Source: Tritrichomonas musculus (Eukaryota; Parabasalia; Tritrichomonadida; Tritrichomonadidae). From it: DNA of 64,000 nucleotides. The translations under genes were made by a program, and so were the position numbers. Numbering within the stretch: the first letter of the stretch is position 1; the number at the start of each line of letters is the position of its first letter. The notes under the pieces were generated by a model that did not search any database, had not been told where the DNA came from, and saw only the letters and a list, made by a program, of their open reading frames with translations. Of this stretch, positions 54,060 to 64,000 are shown in pieces. The DNA is taken from positions 1,984,001 to 2,048,000 of the forward strand of contig JAPFFF010000006.1 of assembly GCA_039105265.1 (NCBI GenBank). The letters are read 5' to 3'.

Positions 54060-55610
54060 TTACATTTCTTCCTGAACTTTACGAAGTTCTTCTAAATATT
54101 CGGCAAATCTATTTGATATATGACTTGATACTGATTTAAGCTTTTCGTCTAATCTGGTAAAAAGGCCATTGACTGAGTCATCATTGTTTTGAATTTCTCT
54201 TGTTAGTTTTTGGTTCTCCTTTTGAATATCACTTAATTTTTTATTAATTTTATCAACATCTTTTCCGTTTGAATCTTTGATTGAATTGATTTCTTTCAAA
54301 AGATCTTCTTCTCTCTGTTTTAAATCCATCATTTCTTTATCGATTTCATTCCTTTCTGCAATAATTTTAGCATTTTCATTTTGAATCATATTAATATCTG
54401 GTTTTTGAGATAAAATATTAAGAACAATTTCATCGATATCTGTGCCAAAGAGTTCCCCAGTGGCTTCACCTTCATCGTTAATTTTAATTGAATTTTCGAT
54501 ATTTAATTGACTAGCAATTCCATTCAAGTCATTTGCAATCAGAATAAGGGCTTCACATTGTGTCTTAAATTGATTTTCATTGTCATTGATTTGCTCTTTC
54601 ATTTTTTGAATGTTATTATTTTCTTCATCAATTTCTTTCTTAATGAGATCTGGTTTATTGAGCATTGTTTCAATACTACTTAAATCATATGGCAGGTTAT
54701 TGATTTTGGTGGTTATATCATTTTCTTTTTGAATACTTTCATTATAAATTTTTTCATAATCTTGAATCTGTTCTCCCAAATCAGTAATCAACGCATTGAT
54801 CTTATCTCTCTCCTTAACTAGATTATCAAAATCGCTCTTTTTCTTTTGTAACTCTATTTCTAAAGATTGAACATTTCCTTCCATTGATGTATCAAAGCCT
54901 TTACTAATCAACTCTAGTTGTTCCTGTAGTTCCTTAAACTGATTTTGAAGTGTCTGATTTATTTTCTCTTCTTCATCAACCTCACAAGTGAAAGCAGAAG
55001 AGGTTAATCTTTCAACTTCTTCATCTCTTCCTTGAAGCCATAATCCATATGCTTCAATAAAAACATTCAAAACCTGCAGCCACTTTTGGGTTTGTTCATC
55101 ATACATTTTTTCTTCAATAGGAATTGTTAAATATTGGTTATATGTGGTAATCAATGAAACAAGCCATCGAAGTGGATCTAATGTAAATTGATAATTATGA
55201 TTTGTTGGAATTGAATGTACGCAATCACGAACGTTATATGGATATCCAATAATATCAAGAATATCGCAAAATTCACGTTCAAGTGAATTTCTATTTATTT
55301 CTTTAAGACTAGGATCTATTAATGATAAAATTCCTGTTGCAGCTTTTGCGTATGAAGTAGGATCATAACTTTTCACTCGATTAGGAAAAGGAATATCTTT
55401 GCCATTCTCTTTTAAAAAATCGTTTATATATGCAAAATAATCCATTCTTTTTTTTGGAGGGTGAGCATCTTTTTTTGATCGCATTGCAGGTGCAGGAGCC
55501 TTCATTATTTTACCTGCTGATGATTTCCTTCTTTCTTCTCTTTGTCTTGCTGAAACAGGGACACGGCTTTTTGGTTCTATACTTTCACGATTTTGAGTTT
55601 TCGTCCTCAT
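54060..55610 (-). CDS. NDC80: Kinetochore protein Ndc80 (Hec1)
   Basis: 516 residues. A basic, Ser-rich N-terminal tail of about 55 residues (with RVPVSARQREERRKSS) precedes a calponin-homology-like head at about 60-190, including FAYINDFLKENGKDIPFP, REFCDILDIIGYPY and DPLRWLVSLIT, and then a coiled coil from about 215 to the end. This is the Ndc80 layout. The head binds microtubules and the coil joins Nuf2 and the rest of the complex at kinetochores; the basic tail is the usual Aurora-kinase target. It is shorter than human Hec1 (642) mainly in the coil. Confidence 0.85.
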   Translation of the reverse strand: MRTKTQNRESIEPKSRVPVSARQREERRKSSAGKIMKAPAPAMRSKKDAHPPKKRMDYFAYINDFLKENGKDIPFPNRVKSYDPTSYAKAATGILSLIDPSLKEINRNSLEREFCDILDIIGYPYNVRDCVHSIPTNHNYQFTLDPLRWLVSLITTYNQYLTIPIEEKMYDEQTQKWLQVLNVFIEAYGLWLQGRDEEVERLTSSAFTCEVDEEEKINQTLQNQFKELQEQLELISKGFDTSMEGNVQSLEIELQKKKSDFDNLVKERDKINALITDLGEQIQDYEKIYNESIQKENDITTKINNLPYDLSSIETMLNKPDLIKKEIDEENNNIQKMKEQINDNENQFKTQCEALILIANDLNGIASQLNIENSIKINDEGEATGELFGTDIDEIVLNILSQKPDINMIQNENAKIIAERNEIDKEMMDLKQREEDLLKEINSIKDSNGKDVDKINKKLSDIQKENQKLTREIQNNDDSVNGLFTRLDEKLKSVSSHISNRFAEYLEELRKVQEEM

Positions 55611-56171
55611 TTATATGTACGTTTAAATATTAATTCATGTTTTTTTTTATTGTATTATCCATCTTAAATTCATATTTTTTTTATTAATTTGGAGTTTATA
55701 CACGTTAATTAAGAATAGTTTTTGTTTGAATTCATATGAGTCATCATTATTCAATGAAGAAATTATCTTTGATTCATGATTTTATTTAGTTTTGAAGAGA
55801 ATTCAACTTTAAAAAAAGGGTTGAAGTGGATATCTTATGGTAAAATTTATTTTTATGTGAATGAATAAGACTTTTTTTTTTCATTTGATTATGTTTTTTT
55901 CTGATTGACTAAAATTATAATAAAGATTACACGGTAACCTTTAAAAAATGCAATACAAATCCAGAAATTTGATGCATAAAGAAATTGTTAATATTGGATG
56001 AAAAATATTACGAATGATTCATTAAATCACAATTTGAAGGGAAATAAAAAAAAGCATTTTAATAAAACAACATTGTATATATCATATGAAGTATGGTGAA
56101 AAACATAATAATATTATTTATAAAATCTGATTAATAATAATAATAATAAAATCTAGAATATAACAAAAATA
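55611..56171. other. No gene recognised
   Basis: Intergenic AT-rich DNA between the NDC80 start and the IFT56 stop; nothing supportable. Confidence 0.5.
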
Positions 56172-57857
56172 TTAATAATAACCGTCCTCTATTTCACCAG
56201 AATCCATAGCATATTGTCTTATAGTTTGAACAACTTGTGCAGCATCTGGTTCAGTAGATAATATATTTATAACTTCAGTTAATTTATCTGATGATTCCTT
56301 CCTAGTTAGCACTCCTCTAAAAACCCCAACAGCTGAAGCAATTAATCCATCTTTATATTGAAGTTCTGTTTCATATTTTGTCAAAACGTCATAAGCACGC
56401 ATTGCATAGTAATATTGGCCCGTAGAAAAACAATCTGAAGAGATAATATGCAAAAGTGCTTTCGAATCGTCTGTCGATGTCGAATCAAGATAGAGTCTCC
56501 ATGCCTCCTCTGGTTTTTTATTCTTAATGTAGCACCTGCATAGCCAAGATATGTAATAAATTTCGTTTATGTAAGAAGGGTTCTTTACCATCAAAAGATA
56601 TCTTTCAGCTTCTGCCCATCGTGAAACCGATGCGAGTGTCATTCCTTTGTCATAATTAAACTCATCCATATCTGAAACGTAATCTTCGATTGTCTGAAGA
56701 ACACGAAGGGTCTCATCATAATCACCAACTATAAATTTGGTGCTTGCAAGGCATTCTCTACCAGAAATGGTATCTTTAATACTTTCCATTGATCCAATTT
56801 CAGCAAATATTCCATTTGCCTCTTCGATTGGACCTGCTTCTGAATTTTCTTGGCCCAATGAAAGTAAAACTGTTCCTTTAAGAATTGATTCGTTTAATTC
56901 AAGAGGTTGATAATCTTGAATAATATCATTTGCTTCTTTAGGTTTGTTATCTCGCATATATAGAACAGCAAGGTTATACCTAGCTTCAGAAAGAATGGTT
57001 GATATTTTGGGTAGTATTTTAAAGCCATCTTCACCATCATGGAAAATGCAGAGGTTATGTGTAAGTAAAGTATCGATAAATTCGTATGAGGCGCTTGAAA
57101 ATTTCTTAATTTGTAAAAGTTGAGATTCTGCTATTTCTGAATCAAAAAGTTTTAAATAATCGCATGATTTCAAATTTAGTGCCACTGCTGAATCGCTGTT
57201 TTCATTCAAATATACATCAACTTCTTCGTTTGATTCGTTATATAATTCGAGTTTGAACTGGCACATCGCGATATATACATGAAGTGCCAGAAAATCTGGA
57301 TGCTGTACGAGAAGTCTTTGATAAATTTCAACAGCATCTTGATAATGTCCTCTCATATAATGAATTGCAGCAAGAGATAATTGATTTTCAAGAGTTCCGA
57401 CAAGTTTTGAATGCGCGTTAAAAAGTTCATCTTCATCATTTCTTTGATGTGCTATATGAAAAATCAGTCTCGTTCGAAAATCGCAATCAGGCCCTTTTAT
57501 TGCAGATTCTCGAGCATCTTCGTAATCTTGATTATAATATTGGCATGATGATATATAAAGATGTAATACTTTATCGTCAGGATCTTTTTTAAGTAAATCT
57601 TCATATAACTCAATAGCGTCAGAATATAAGCCAGAATGAAAAAGTGAATAACCATTCCAAAGTGCAATATCCTTTGAAATTGGCATATTTAGTTCGTTTT
57701 TAATGAAATCGATATAAGTTGATGCACCTGAATAATCACGTGATTCAATACATCGCTGAATATATTCTTCGGGCGTTTCTTGTGGTTGATTGCGGTCAGA
57801 TCCACTATTATTCGATGTTTGATTGTCTTTTTTCTTTTTTGATCCCCCTACAATCAT
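56172..57857 (-). CDS. IFT56: Intraflagellar transport protein IFT56 (TTC26/DYF-13)
   Basis: Reading from the internal ATG at 57857 gives 561 residues beginning MIVGGSKKKK, close to the usual 554 of the family; an upstream in-frame ATG at 57893 would add 12 hydrophobic residues and seems less likely. Family landmarks are clear: LFHIAHQRNDE, LSLAAIHYMRGHYQDAVEIY, SAVALNLKSCDYLKLF, EARYNLAVLYMRDN, ISGRECLAS, ISWLCRCYIKNKKPEEAW and CFSTGQYYYAMRAYDVL. It is a tetratricopeptide-repeat protein of the IFT-B complex, needed for flagellum assembly and for transport of motility proteins. It fits a flagellated organism. Downstream of, and parallel to, nothing on the same transcript; NDC80 follows in the same direction. 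Confidence 0.9.
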   Translation of the reverse strand: MIVGGSKKKKDNQTSNNSGSDRNQPQETPEEYIQRCIESRDYSGASTYIDFIKNELNMPISKDIALWNGYSLFHSGLYSDAIELYEDLLKKDPDDKVLHLYISSCQYYNQDYEDARESAIKGPDCDFRTRLIFHIAHQRNDEDELFNAHSKLVGTLENQLSLAAIHYMRGHYQDAVEIYQRLLVQHPDFLALHVYIAMCQFKLELYNESNEEVDVYLNENSDSAVALNLKSCDYLKLFDSEIAESQLLQIKKFSSASYEFIDTLLTHNLCIFHDGEDGFKILPKISTILSEARYNLAVLYMRDNKPKEANDIIQDYQPLELNESILKGTVLLSLGQENSEAGPIEEANGIFAEIGSMESIKDTISGRECLASTKFIVGDYDETLRVLQTIEDYVSDMDEFNYDKGMTLASVSRWAEAERYLLMVKNPSYINEIYYISWLCRCYIKNKKPEEAWRLYLDSTSTDDSKALLHIISSDCFSTGQYYYAMRAYDVLTKYETELQYKDGLIASAVGVFRGVLTRKESSDKLTEVINILSTEPDAAQVVQTIRQYAMDSGEIEDGYY

Positions 57858-58308
57858 GATGATAATTCGATATACGTTTAAAAAAATTATCATATTTAAA
57901 CGCTCTCAAAAAACACGTTTTTTGATGCTGATATTCAATTGCTAATTGGTTGTACAAATGCTTTAACTTTTTAAGTATTGATTTTATTAATATTCTATTA
58001 CAATGAAAATAAAATTGCATAATTATAGTCATATAATATATGTTCTATAAATGAATCTATTTCATGAAGTATTGCTCTGATATTGATTATTCCAATCCAA
58101 ATATATATATAATTTATAGATGTTAATTTTTCAAATGATTTTGACTAAACTTGAAATCAAAAGTCAGACGGTCTATTTTTCTCTCAATTTATTTGACAAA
58201 AATTATATGTTTTCAATTTTTATTTAAATTCATATAAACTCTCAAAAATTTAAAAAAACTTTATAAAACTGAATGATCAAAAATTTTTAAAAATTATTAG
58301 AATTTTAG
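57858..58308. other. No gene recognised
   Basis: AT-rich DNA before the Tc1-type transposase; no terminal repeat of that transposon could be identified here. Confidence 0.4.
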
Positions 58309-58386
58309 CTTTATTTTAATAAAATTTATCAAGACGAAAGTGTCGAACAAGCAATAGTACGGTTATTTCATGATGAGCATTATTCA

Positions 58387-59589
58387 ATGTCAAAAATTCG
58401 AAAAGCAATCCATGTTGGCCAAGTCAGGATTAGATATGTATTAAAAAAATTTGATGAAACAGGCCAAATTCCAAATCAATTGAAAAAAGGTCGACCCTCA
58501 AAGGCCAATCCAGATATTTTAAATCAAATAACAAATTTGACAATACAAAACAGAGTGATATCAGGTGAATCAATATCTCAATTTTTTTTGCAAAATAATA
58601 TACAAATATCTCCATCAACAATAAATAGATATCGTAAAGATATTCTAGAATTCGATTTCAAGCCACCAAAGGTTAAACAATTTTTGTCTGAAGAAAATAT
58701 AGCATTAAGAATATTATTTTCTAATTCAATTTTATCATCAGAAAAAATTGAATCAAACCATATTATTTTTTCTGATGAAAGTCGCTTTTGTTTGTGCTCT
58801 GATGGTTATTGGCGTTGGTACAGAAAATGTGACAATGGAGATGATGTTTATACAAAAAAGCATAAATTTAATACAGGAGTTATGTTTTTTGGTGCAATTG
58901 GAAAAAATTATAAAAGTAAACTTTCAGTTTGTAGCACATCTATTAAAGATTTAGAATATAGAAATATTTTAAATAGATGTGAAATTTTTACAGAATTAAA
59001 TTTGAAACGTGGAGAAGGAAATTATATCTATATGCAGGACGGAGCTCCTGCACATAAAAGTGCTCTGACCAAATTGTTTCTCAAAAAAAAATGTAATTTT
59101 TTAAAATTTTGGCCCTCCAATTCACCTGATTTAAATCCGATAGAACATCTTTGGGGAGCCATTAAAAGAATACTGAAAAAATATCAAAATTTATCAAAAA
59201 GTAGTTTTATTGAAAAAGTTATTCAAATTTGGGATAATTTTCCACAAGAAAGTATTAACAGACTTGTCGAGAGCTTCGAAGATAGATTAAAACTTTTGAT
59301 AACTAAGAATGGACAATCAATATCTGATGACCTTCGAAAAGGAATTCACAAATTTTCCAATCTTGAATATCATATTCAACCAAATACAGAAATCCTTGAT
59401 TATGATCAATTGGTCGAATCTTATGACCCAAGTATCGATGATTGCCCGGTTGAGTTTCATGCAAAACGCCCTTTTACTATCGAAGAAGATATTCTATTAA
59501 TTGATCTCGTGGGAAAACTTGGAACCAAATGGAAGCAAATGGAAATATACTTTGATCAAAGAACATCAACTTCTCTAAGGAATCGTTAG
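58387..59589 (+). CDS. Tc1-type DDE transposase with C-terminal Myb domain
   Basis: 400 residues from the first ATG; the frame is open from 58309 and the residues before the ATG (DESVEQAIVRLFHDEHYS) belong to the first helix-turn-helix, so the annotated start may be truncated. A paired-like DNA-binding region follows, with a GRPS motif between its halves (Tc1 GRPR position). Catalytic residues: Asp130 (FSDES), Asp218 (QDGAPAH) and Glu253 in SPDLNPIEHLW, with 34 residues between the second Asp and the Glu: DD34E, the Tc1 signature. Residues about 358-400 (RPFTIEEDILLIDLVGK, WKQM, RTSTSLRNR) form a Myb/SANT repeat. The frame stops at TAG exactly where the last Trp of a Myb repeat is expected; five more in-frame codons precede TAA. 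Catalytic region intact. Confidence 0.85.
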   Translation: MSKIRKAIHVGQVRIRYVLKKFDETGQIPNQLKKGRPSKANPDILNQITNLTIQNRVISGESISQFFLQNNIQISPSTINRYRKDILEFDFKPPKVKQFLSEENIALRILFSNSILSSEKIESNHIIFSDESRFCLCSDGYWRWYRKCDNGDDVYTKKHKFNTGVMFFGAIGKNYKSKLSVCSTSIKDLEYRNILNRCEIFTELNLKRGEGNYIYMQDGAPAHKSALTKLFLKKKCNFLKFWPSNSPDLNPIEHLWGAIKRILKKYQNLSKSSFIEKVIQIWDNFPQESINRLVESFEDRLKLLITKNGQSISDDLRKGIHKFSNLEYHIQPNTEILDYDQLVESYDPSIDDCPVEFHAKRPFTIEEDILLIDLVGKLGTKWKQMEIYFDQRTSTSLRNR

Positions 59590-61050
59590 GTTTATTTACG
59601 AAAATAACTTAATTTTGCCTTTAAATTCCAAAAATTTCTTTTTTATCACTTTTTGAATAAAAATTTGTTTTAAAATTTTTAATTTTCACTTTTTGAAGTA
59701 AATCTAAAATTGGACGGAAAATTCAATGCAAAAGTGTGAATTTTGAATAGGTGATTATTTTTTATGAAAATTTTTGCATTCAAAATATTTGTATTATTTA
59801 TTTTTTATTTAAAACAAATATCTCGATCAAGCATACCAATTTTTATTATTATCAAATAAAAAAATTATTAATAATTGGTTAACTAATATATTAGAGTGTA
59901 AAAAGAACCATATTTGAAGATTTTATTTGTTTGATATTTTGTAATAAAATAAGCAATGAATCACACCCGAATATTGAATGGGTGGCAATATCATTTTAAT
60001 ATAAAAGGAATTAAAGCAATGGAAATGCAAAAAACTAGAGCATCAAAAATTTTGGTCCAAATTTTCGGTCTTTCTATCCAACTTTTGTGGTTAAATTGAA
60101 TAGAAACACAAGCATTCTGGAAGAAGAAAAATAACCTGTTTTTCTATTCAATTTAAAATGGATTTTTTCGAATAACAAAAAGATATTTATTTAATTATAT
60201 TTATTTATAATATAATAATTTTATTAATAATTGGAAAAACTGTTTTGTTTTTTCTTAATACCAGAGTTTCTTCCAGAAAGAGCATTTTAAAATACTGTTT
60301 TTTATCTTTGCTTTTAGCTTATGTTTCATCATAAATTAATTTGTCCAAATTCTATTCTGTGCATTTTTAAATAGGCTGGATAAATTTTGGAGAAAGCTGT
60401 TGAAGGAATTTTGAAAAATTATTTGCTGATATTTTACTTTATGAATAAAAAAACGTATTTTTTTCTGAGCATCATTCTTATATTATTCTGGGAGCATTGA
60501 AATGTTTTGAGAGCATCATCCTTATAATTTTGGCTTGTTATTTGGTCGATAAATTCAAAAATTCAATATCGTCTGAAATCAGCATATAACTTTTTTTCTC
60601 AAATTTTTTTTGTTTATGAAATTCAATTCTTATTTGATCATAAGCCATTATTATAATAATTACTGACCAATTTGTTACCATAAAATCTGCTTCCTCTTAA
60701 ATAGAACCGAAAAAATGGAATAAATATTCGCAAAATGATCATCCAACGCATTCATTACCGATATTAAAATTGATCATCGTCATCCAGAATTTCTCAAGAT
60801 TATCAGCTTTCTTTGATTTTATTCATACTAAACAGCATTATATTCATACTATTTGTAGCTACAAATATTCAAGCAAATGGTTCTGACCACCAAATACATT
60901 TCTTTTAAAATATTGTTTTAAAATCTTAATTTTTAATTAATTATTTTTCTTTAAATGTTTTTTATGCATTTTGTTCTAATTAACCTTTTAATTAGAATCA
61001 AAATTTTTAATTTTAATACTTTTAACGATAAGTATAACATCATTTTTATG
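59590..61050. other. No gene recognised
   Basis: AT-rich. TTAAATTGAATAGAAACA at 60092 pairs with TGTTTTTCTATTCAATTTAA near 60146, a hairpin with a loop of about 40 bases. GAGCATCATYCTTATA is repeated directly near 60476 and 60522. The end of the Tc1-Myb element was not found. Confidence 0.45.
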
Positions 61051-62714
61051 AAAGAAGCAACATCAATTAGTTCTCCAAACGCATCAACAAGATCATCTCC
61101 TAGTCCAGAAAATGATTCACTTGTCTTCAATTTTCTCTCACCAAACCAACAATTAGCAACTCGAAAAAAAGTATTAAATTAATTAAATTCTCACATTAAA
61201 ATAAAACCAAAAGGTCGAAGTTATTCTGATATGTTAAAAAAAATTGCTTTAACTCCTTCATTAGCACTTTACTCAAACCAAACCATTATTAGCTTCACAT
61301 CAAATATCAAATAACGAAAGAACAACTTGAACTGGTTTCATCAAACATTATGGTCTTTGAAGAATGGCTCAGAATGAACTCTCATCTTATGATCAAGGCT
61401 CTTTTCGTTTTCCAAGTTCAGCCGTAATCGCCGAGCATTGAACCTTTTGACGTTCATGTTTTTCTATCTAGTAATGGAAAAGTTAATGAACATATTTTAT
61501 TTTTACTTGATCAAATTTCAGCAAAATTAAAGGAAAAATCAATAAATATCATTGGCTTTGCATCAAAAGGAGATTCATTTATAAGTCAAAGGATTGACAT
61601 AAACATAGAGAAGCATTATGTTAGTGGATTATATAAAAGTATTGACTTAGAAAATCCAATTGTTATTAGCGACCCACTTCATGTTCTCAAAAGGTCTCGT
61701 TATAATATGATAAAGGCTATGACAAACCTAATAACTAAAACTCAAATAATCAATTTCTGCTATTTACTGAACTTACCATCAATGGTGTTTAAAGATGATC
61801 TCTCTACCAAAATACATGATAAGTTACCAGTTATGTTATTTCAGCTCAAAACTTTTGAAACGCTCACAAATCACCAGCATTATCAATATTCAATATATTC
61901 ATTAACTAATACATTATTTCTTGCATTTTTATCATATGAAATGAAATATAGTGATAGAGTCTTTTTATGTCATTTGGCACGTGAGATATGCAAACGACTT
62001 TATTACAGAAAAGAAAAAATACCATTATATAATTTTGAAATGAAAAAGCAAGTAATTCGTGACATGCTATTGACATTGTGCTCATTTATAGACATTTTTA
62101 ATGGTGCATAAAGTTCAGAAATACATTTGAACAGAATTTGTACGAACCCGCTCGAGCATTCGTTAGGAGTTGTTCGAATGCTCAGCAAAGATCACCACAA
62201 TGCTCAATGTTTTATCAAAGAAGTCAACTACATCAATTCGTTAAGGAAATTGAGAGAAGAAATGATTTTAGACGTAGTAAGACATAGAGAACTTCAATTT
62301 GGACGTGTTATTATCAAAGAAAAAAGACAAATAAATGTGGCACATGTAACACAATATGTTGATGTTCTTGTTGATGAAGGAAACACAGGTTGTTATAGCC
62401 ATATATGCAAGCAAATACATTCATATTTTAATGAGATTATCGAAGCAAACACAAAAACGAAAGAAAAATGCATCATTTGCAAAAATACTGGCGTGATGCT
62501 GTCTCCAACTAACAATATTTTAATACAAAAACGACAATTTCAAAATGTTAATGCATGCAATTGCAAGTGGACAATAAGAAAGTTGAGCTATTATTAAATT
62601 TAAATAAAGACATGAATGGAGATATTAATAAAATATCAAAATAGTTTGATAAAAGAACTCCTTTAGCAATACAACGAAAATTAGAAAAAATCAAAAAGAA
62701 AGAAAACGGTTAAA
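61051..62714 (+). pseudogene. Decayed P-element-type transposase
   Basis: The N-terminal region (61051-61427) is broken by stops and shifts, though SSPSPENDS, RKKVLN and GRSYSDMLKKIAL remain readable. The frame from 61428 is open for 227 codons to a TAA at 62109, and the same frame goes on to 62597 (PLEHSLGVVR, CIICKNTGVML, CNCKW), so a single stop divides them; a further shift near 62570 leads to DMNGDINKISK. The D(2)H motif SDPLHVLKRSRYN is intact, and PLEHSLGVVR matches the Glu region of P/THAP9-type transposases. The two Cys-rich bits near the end (CIICKN, CNCKW) may be a zinc-binding tail. Motif order matches the intact copy at 9.6-11.7 kb, but the sequences differ widely. Confidence 0.65.
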
Positions 62715-62837
62715 GATCAAAAAATGTCCTAAACGATCAACTATTCAATACCTTACAAAAATAAAAAACACAAATATCTTACTAAAAAATAAATAATTTT
62801 AATATTAAATTTTAATTTTAATTATAATTACCAGGGA

Positions 62838-63022
62838 TGCATTACGAGCACGAGCCGAGCGGTTTGCCCAAAATGATTTTTGGGCAAGAGCATTGCCCGA
62901 GCAAAAAGTTCTTGCTCGAGCATGCTCGAGAAATATCAAATTTTCCACTTTTATTACCATACGTGCTTATTTTTAGAACTTTTTCGAGCATTGCTCGAGC
63001 AATGCTCAAAAATTAAAAAAGC
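62838..63022. repeat. Island of the word GAGCA and its complement, with a perfect 22-bp palindrome
   Basis: GCTCGAGC-type words recur many times among GAGCACGAGCCGAGC, TTGGGCAAGAGC and TGCTCGAGCATGCTCGAG. The stretch 62986-63007 is a perfect palindrome with half GAGCATTGCTC. Far richer in G+C than its surroundings; ends just before a T run. Confidence 0.8.
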
Positions 63023-63357
63023 TAAGGTTCGAAATTTTCATATTCCTTTTTTTTTTTTTTTTTTTAAGGGTGAGAAAAAGTTTATGAATACTCATTTTTT
63101 GATATAAAATATTATCTTTTTAAAAAACATTAAGGAGTATTCATGAATAAATCATCGTAGTATTTGTTCCATTCGTATTTTTACAAATTTGATGAATTTT
63201 TAGAGAATTTAAAGAGAAAAAAAGGCTTAAATCTATTTGGTAGAAGAAATCGCCCTAAAATTCATTTTATATCATGAGACTAATTGTATTGTTTGGTTTT
63301 TAATACAAAATATTAAAATTAATAAAATCGATATCATCATATTATTCTCTTAAGCAG

Positions 63358-63530
63358 GGTTGGTCAATGTTGAAAAAATTGATCAACGGCGTCACTTTTT
63401 TGGGGGCTCGTTGTCAACGTTGATTTCGTTATTTCAACGTCAACGATCAACGAAAAATTCTTCGTTGAAATTGATCGTCCAAAAAAATGTCACTTTTTGA
63501 TTTTTATCGTCATTGATTCAACGTTAACTT
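63358..63530. repeat. Island of CAACG/CGTTG words
   Basis: TCAACG and CGTTGA occur about a dozen times in both directions within 170 bp, with GATCAACG and GTTGATC as longer inverted pairs. No coding frame. Confidence 0.75.
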
Positions 63531-63601
63531 AATATTATTAATTCAACATTTATATTCAATTTATATATATAAAAATAATCATTATCTTTTATTATTAATA
63601 T

Positions 63602-64000
63602 TTATTCATCATTTAAGAAATCAATTATAGAAATTGTATCAATGATATAGTCAAAATTGTTGGAAATCCATTCATCTTTATTTTCTTTGGTTTGTGTTAA
63701 AACTGCCCAAGTTAATATTATACCATTTAGTTTTGAAATATAAGAAGCATTATCCAAATAATCAAATTGGACTAATAAATTATCCAATTGGGATAAACAT
63801 GGTATATTGCCTAATTCAAATTGAGAAATACAAAATTTGAATAAATCATTATCTTCTTCTAAAAAAGATTTTAAAATGTATTCAAATATATCTATATCAT
63901 AAGCTTTGTTTATTTTTTTTGAAAATTTGATTAAAAATTCAATGATTGATTTGTATTTTGATCCATTTTTCATTAATAAATCCAAACAATTTTGAATAAT
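63602..64000 (-). CDS. Hypothetical helical protein, 3' part only (extends beyond the right edge)
   Basis: At least 133 residues are visible and the frame is open to the right edge; the TTG at 63985 is not a start. It is helical and rich in Ile, Leu, Asn and Lys (YDIDIFEYILKSF, FKFCISQFELGN), similar in style to the armadillo-like protein at 52.5 kb. No family is recognised. Confidence 0.5.
   Translation of the reverse strand: MIQNCLDLLMKNGSKYKSIIEFLIKFSKKINKAYDIDIFEYILKSFLEEDNDLFKFCISQFELGNIPCLSQLDNLLVQFDYLDNASYISKLNGIILTWAVLTQTKENKDEWISNNFDYIIDTISIIDFLNDE

Noticed and set aside
57900-60700. Terminal inverted repeats of the Tc1-Myb element
   Set aside because: I compared the flanks on both sides and found no convincing inverted pair, so no element limits are given.
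1-64000. tRNA, rRNA, CRISPR, retrovirus-like or Polinton copies
   Set aside because: No B-box-like tRNA core with a plausible cloverleaf, no rRNA, no spaced direct-repeat array, and no capsid, polymerase or integrase-type frame was seen. The 9-bp duplication of the 5.28-kb element also argues against a Polinton, which usually makes 6 bp.

Overview
The window looks like nuclear DNA of a parabasalid (trichomonad) protist, probably Tritrichomonas or a close relative. The evidence is: very AT-rich intergenic DNA (one sampled 60-base row near 24.5 kb holds 5 G/C), intronless genes, a BspA-type leucine-rich-repeat surface-type protein behind ankyrin-like repeats, a BTB-like gene relic of a kind I associate with trichomonads, a trichomonad-type papain-like protease, start codons preceded by initiator-like TCA(Y)(W) sites, and relics of P-element, pogo and Tc1 DNA transposons. 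No database search was possible, so the genus is inference.

Layout. 0-2.2 kb: 3' part of a BspA/ankyrin-like gene. 2.4-8.5 kb: a 5.28-kb transposon with 166-bp terminal inverted repeats and a 9-bp target duplication, itself hit by a 285-bp foldback MITE; just outside lies a 690-bp array of nested palindromes. 8.7-13.5 kb: a P-element-like transposon with a 681-codon transposase. 13.8-26 kb: a gene-poor zone with one small Q-rich gene, broken host-gene relics, a pogo-type relic and several short inverted-repeat elements. 26-35 kb: a kinase with ubiquitin-like folds, more MITEs, a papain-like gene split by a 904-bp transposon, and a Rab GTPase.

35-58 kb is the dense housekeeping block: a large Sec7 ARF-GEF, a SAPS (PP6 regulatory) protein, a six-span membrane protein, a Ski2-type RNA helicase, a type I membrane protein, an armadillo-like protein, the kinetochore protein Ndc80 and the flagellar protein IFT56. 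These serve unrelated cell functions and are separate transcription units. The Rab and Sec7 genes are divergent and both act in membrane traffic.

58-64 kb returns to mobile DNA: a Tc1-type DDE transposase carrying a C-terminal Myb domain, a decayed P-element-type transposase, two islands made of a short word and its reverse complement, and the edge of another gene.

The most notable observations are the Tc1-Myb fusion, the split and active-site-less papain homologue with a precise target duplication, the MITE whose empty site survives in the opposite arm of its host element, and the 122-123 bp palindromic satellite. I saw no retrovirus-like or Polinton copy, no rRNA, no tRNA and no CRISPR array.
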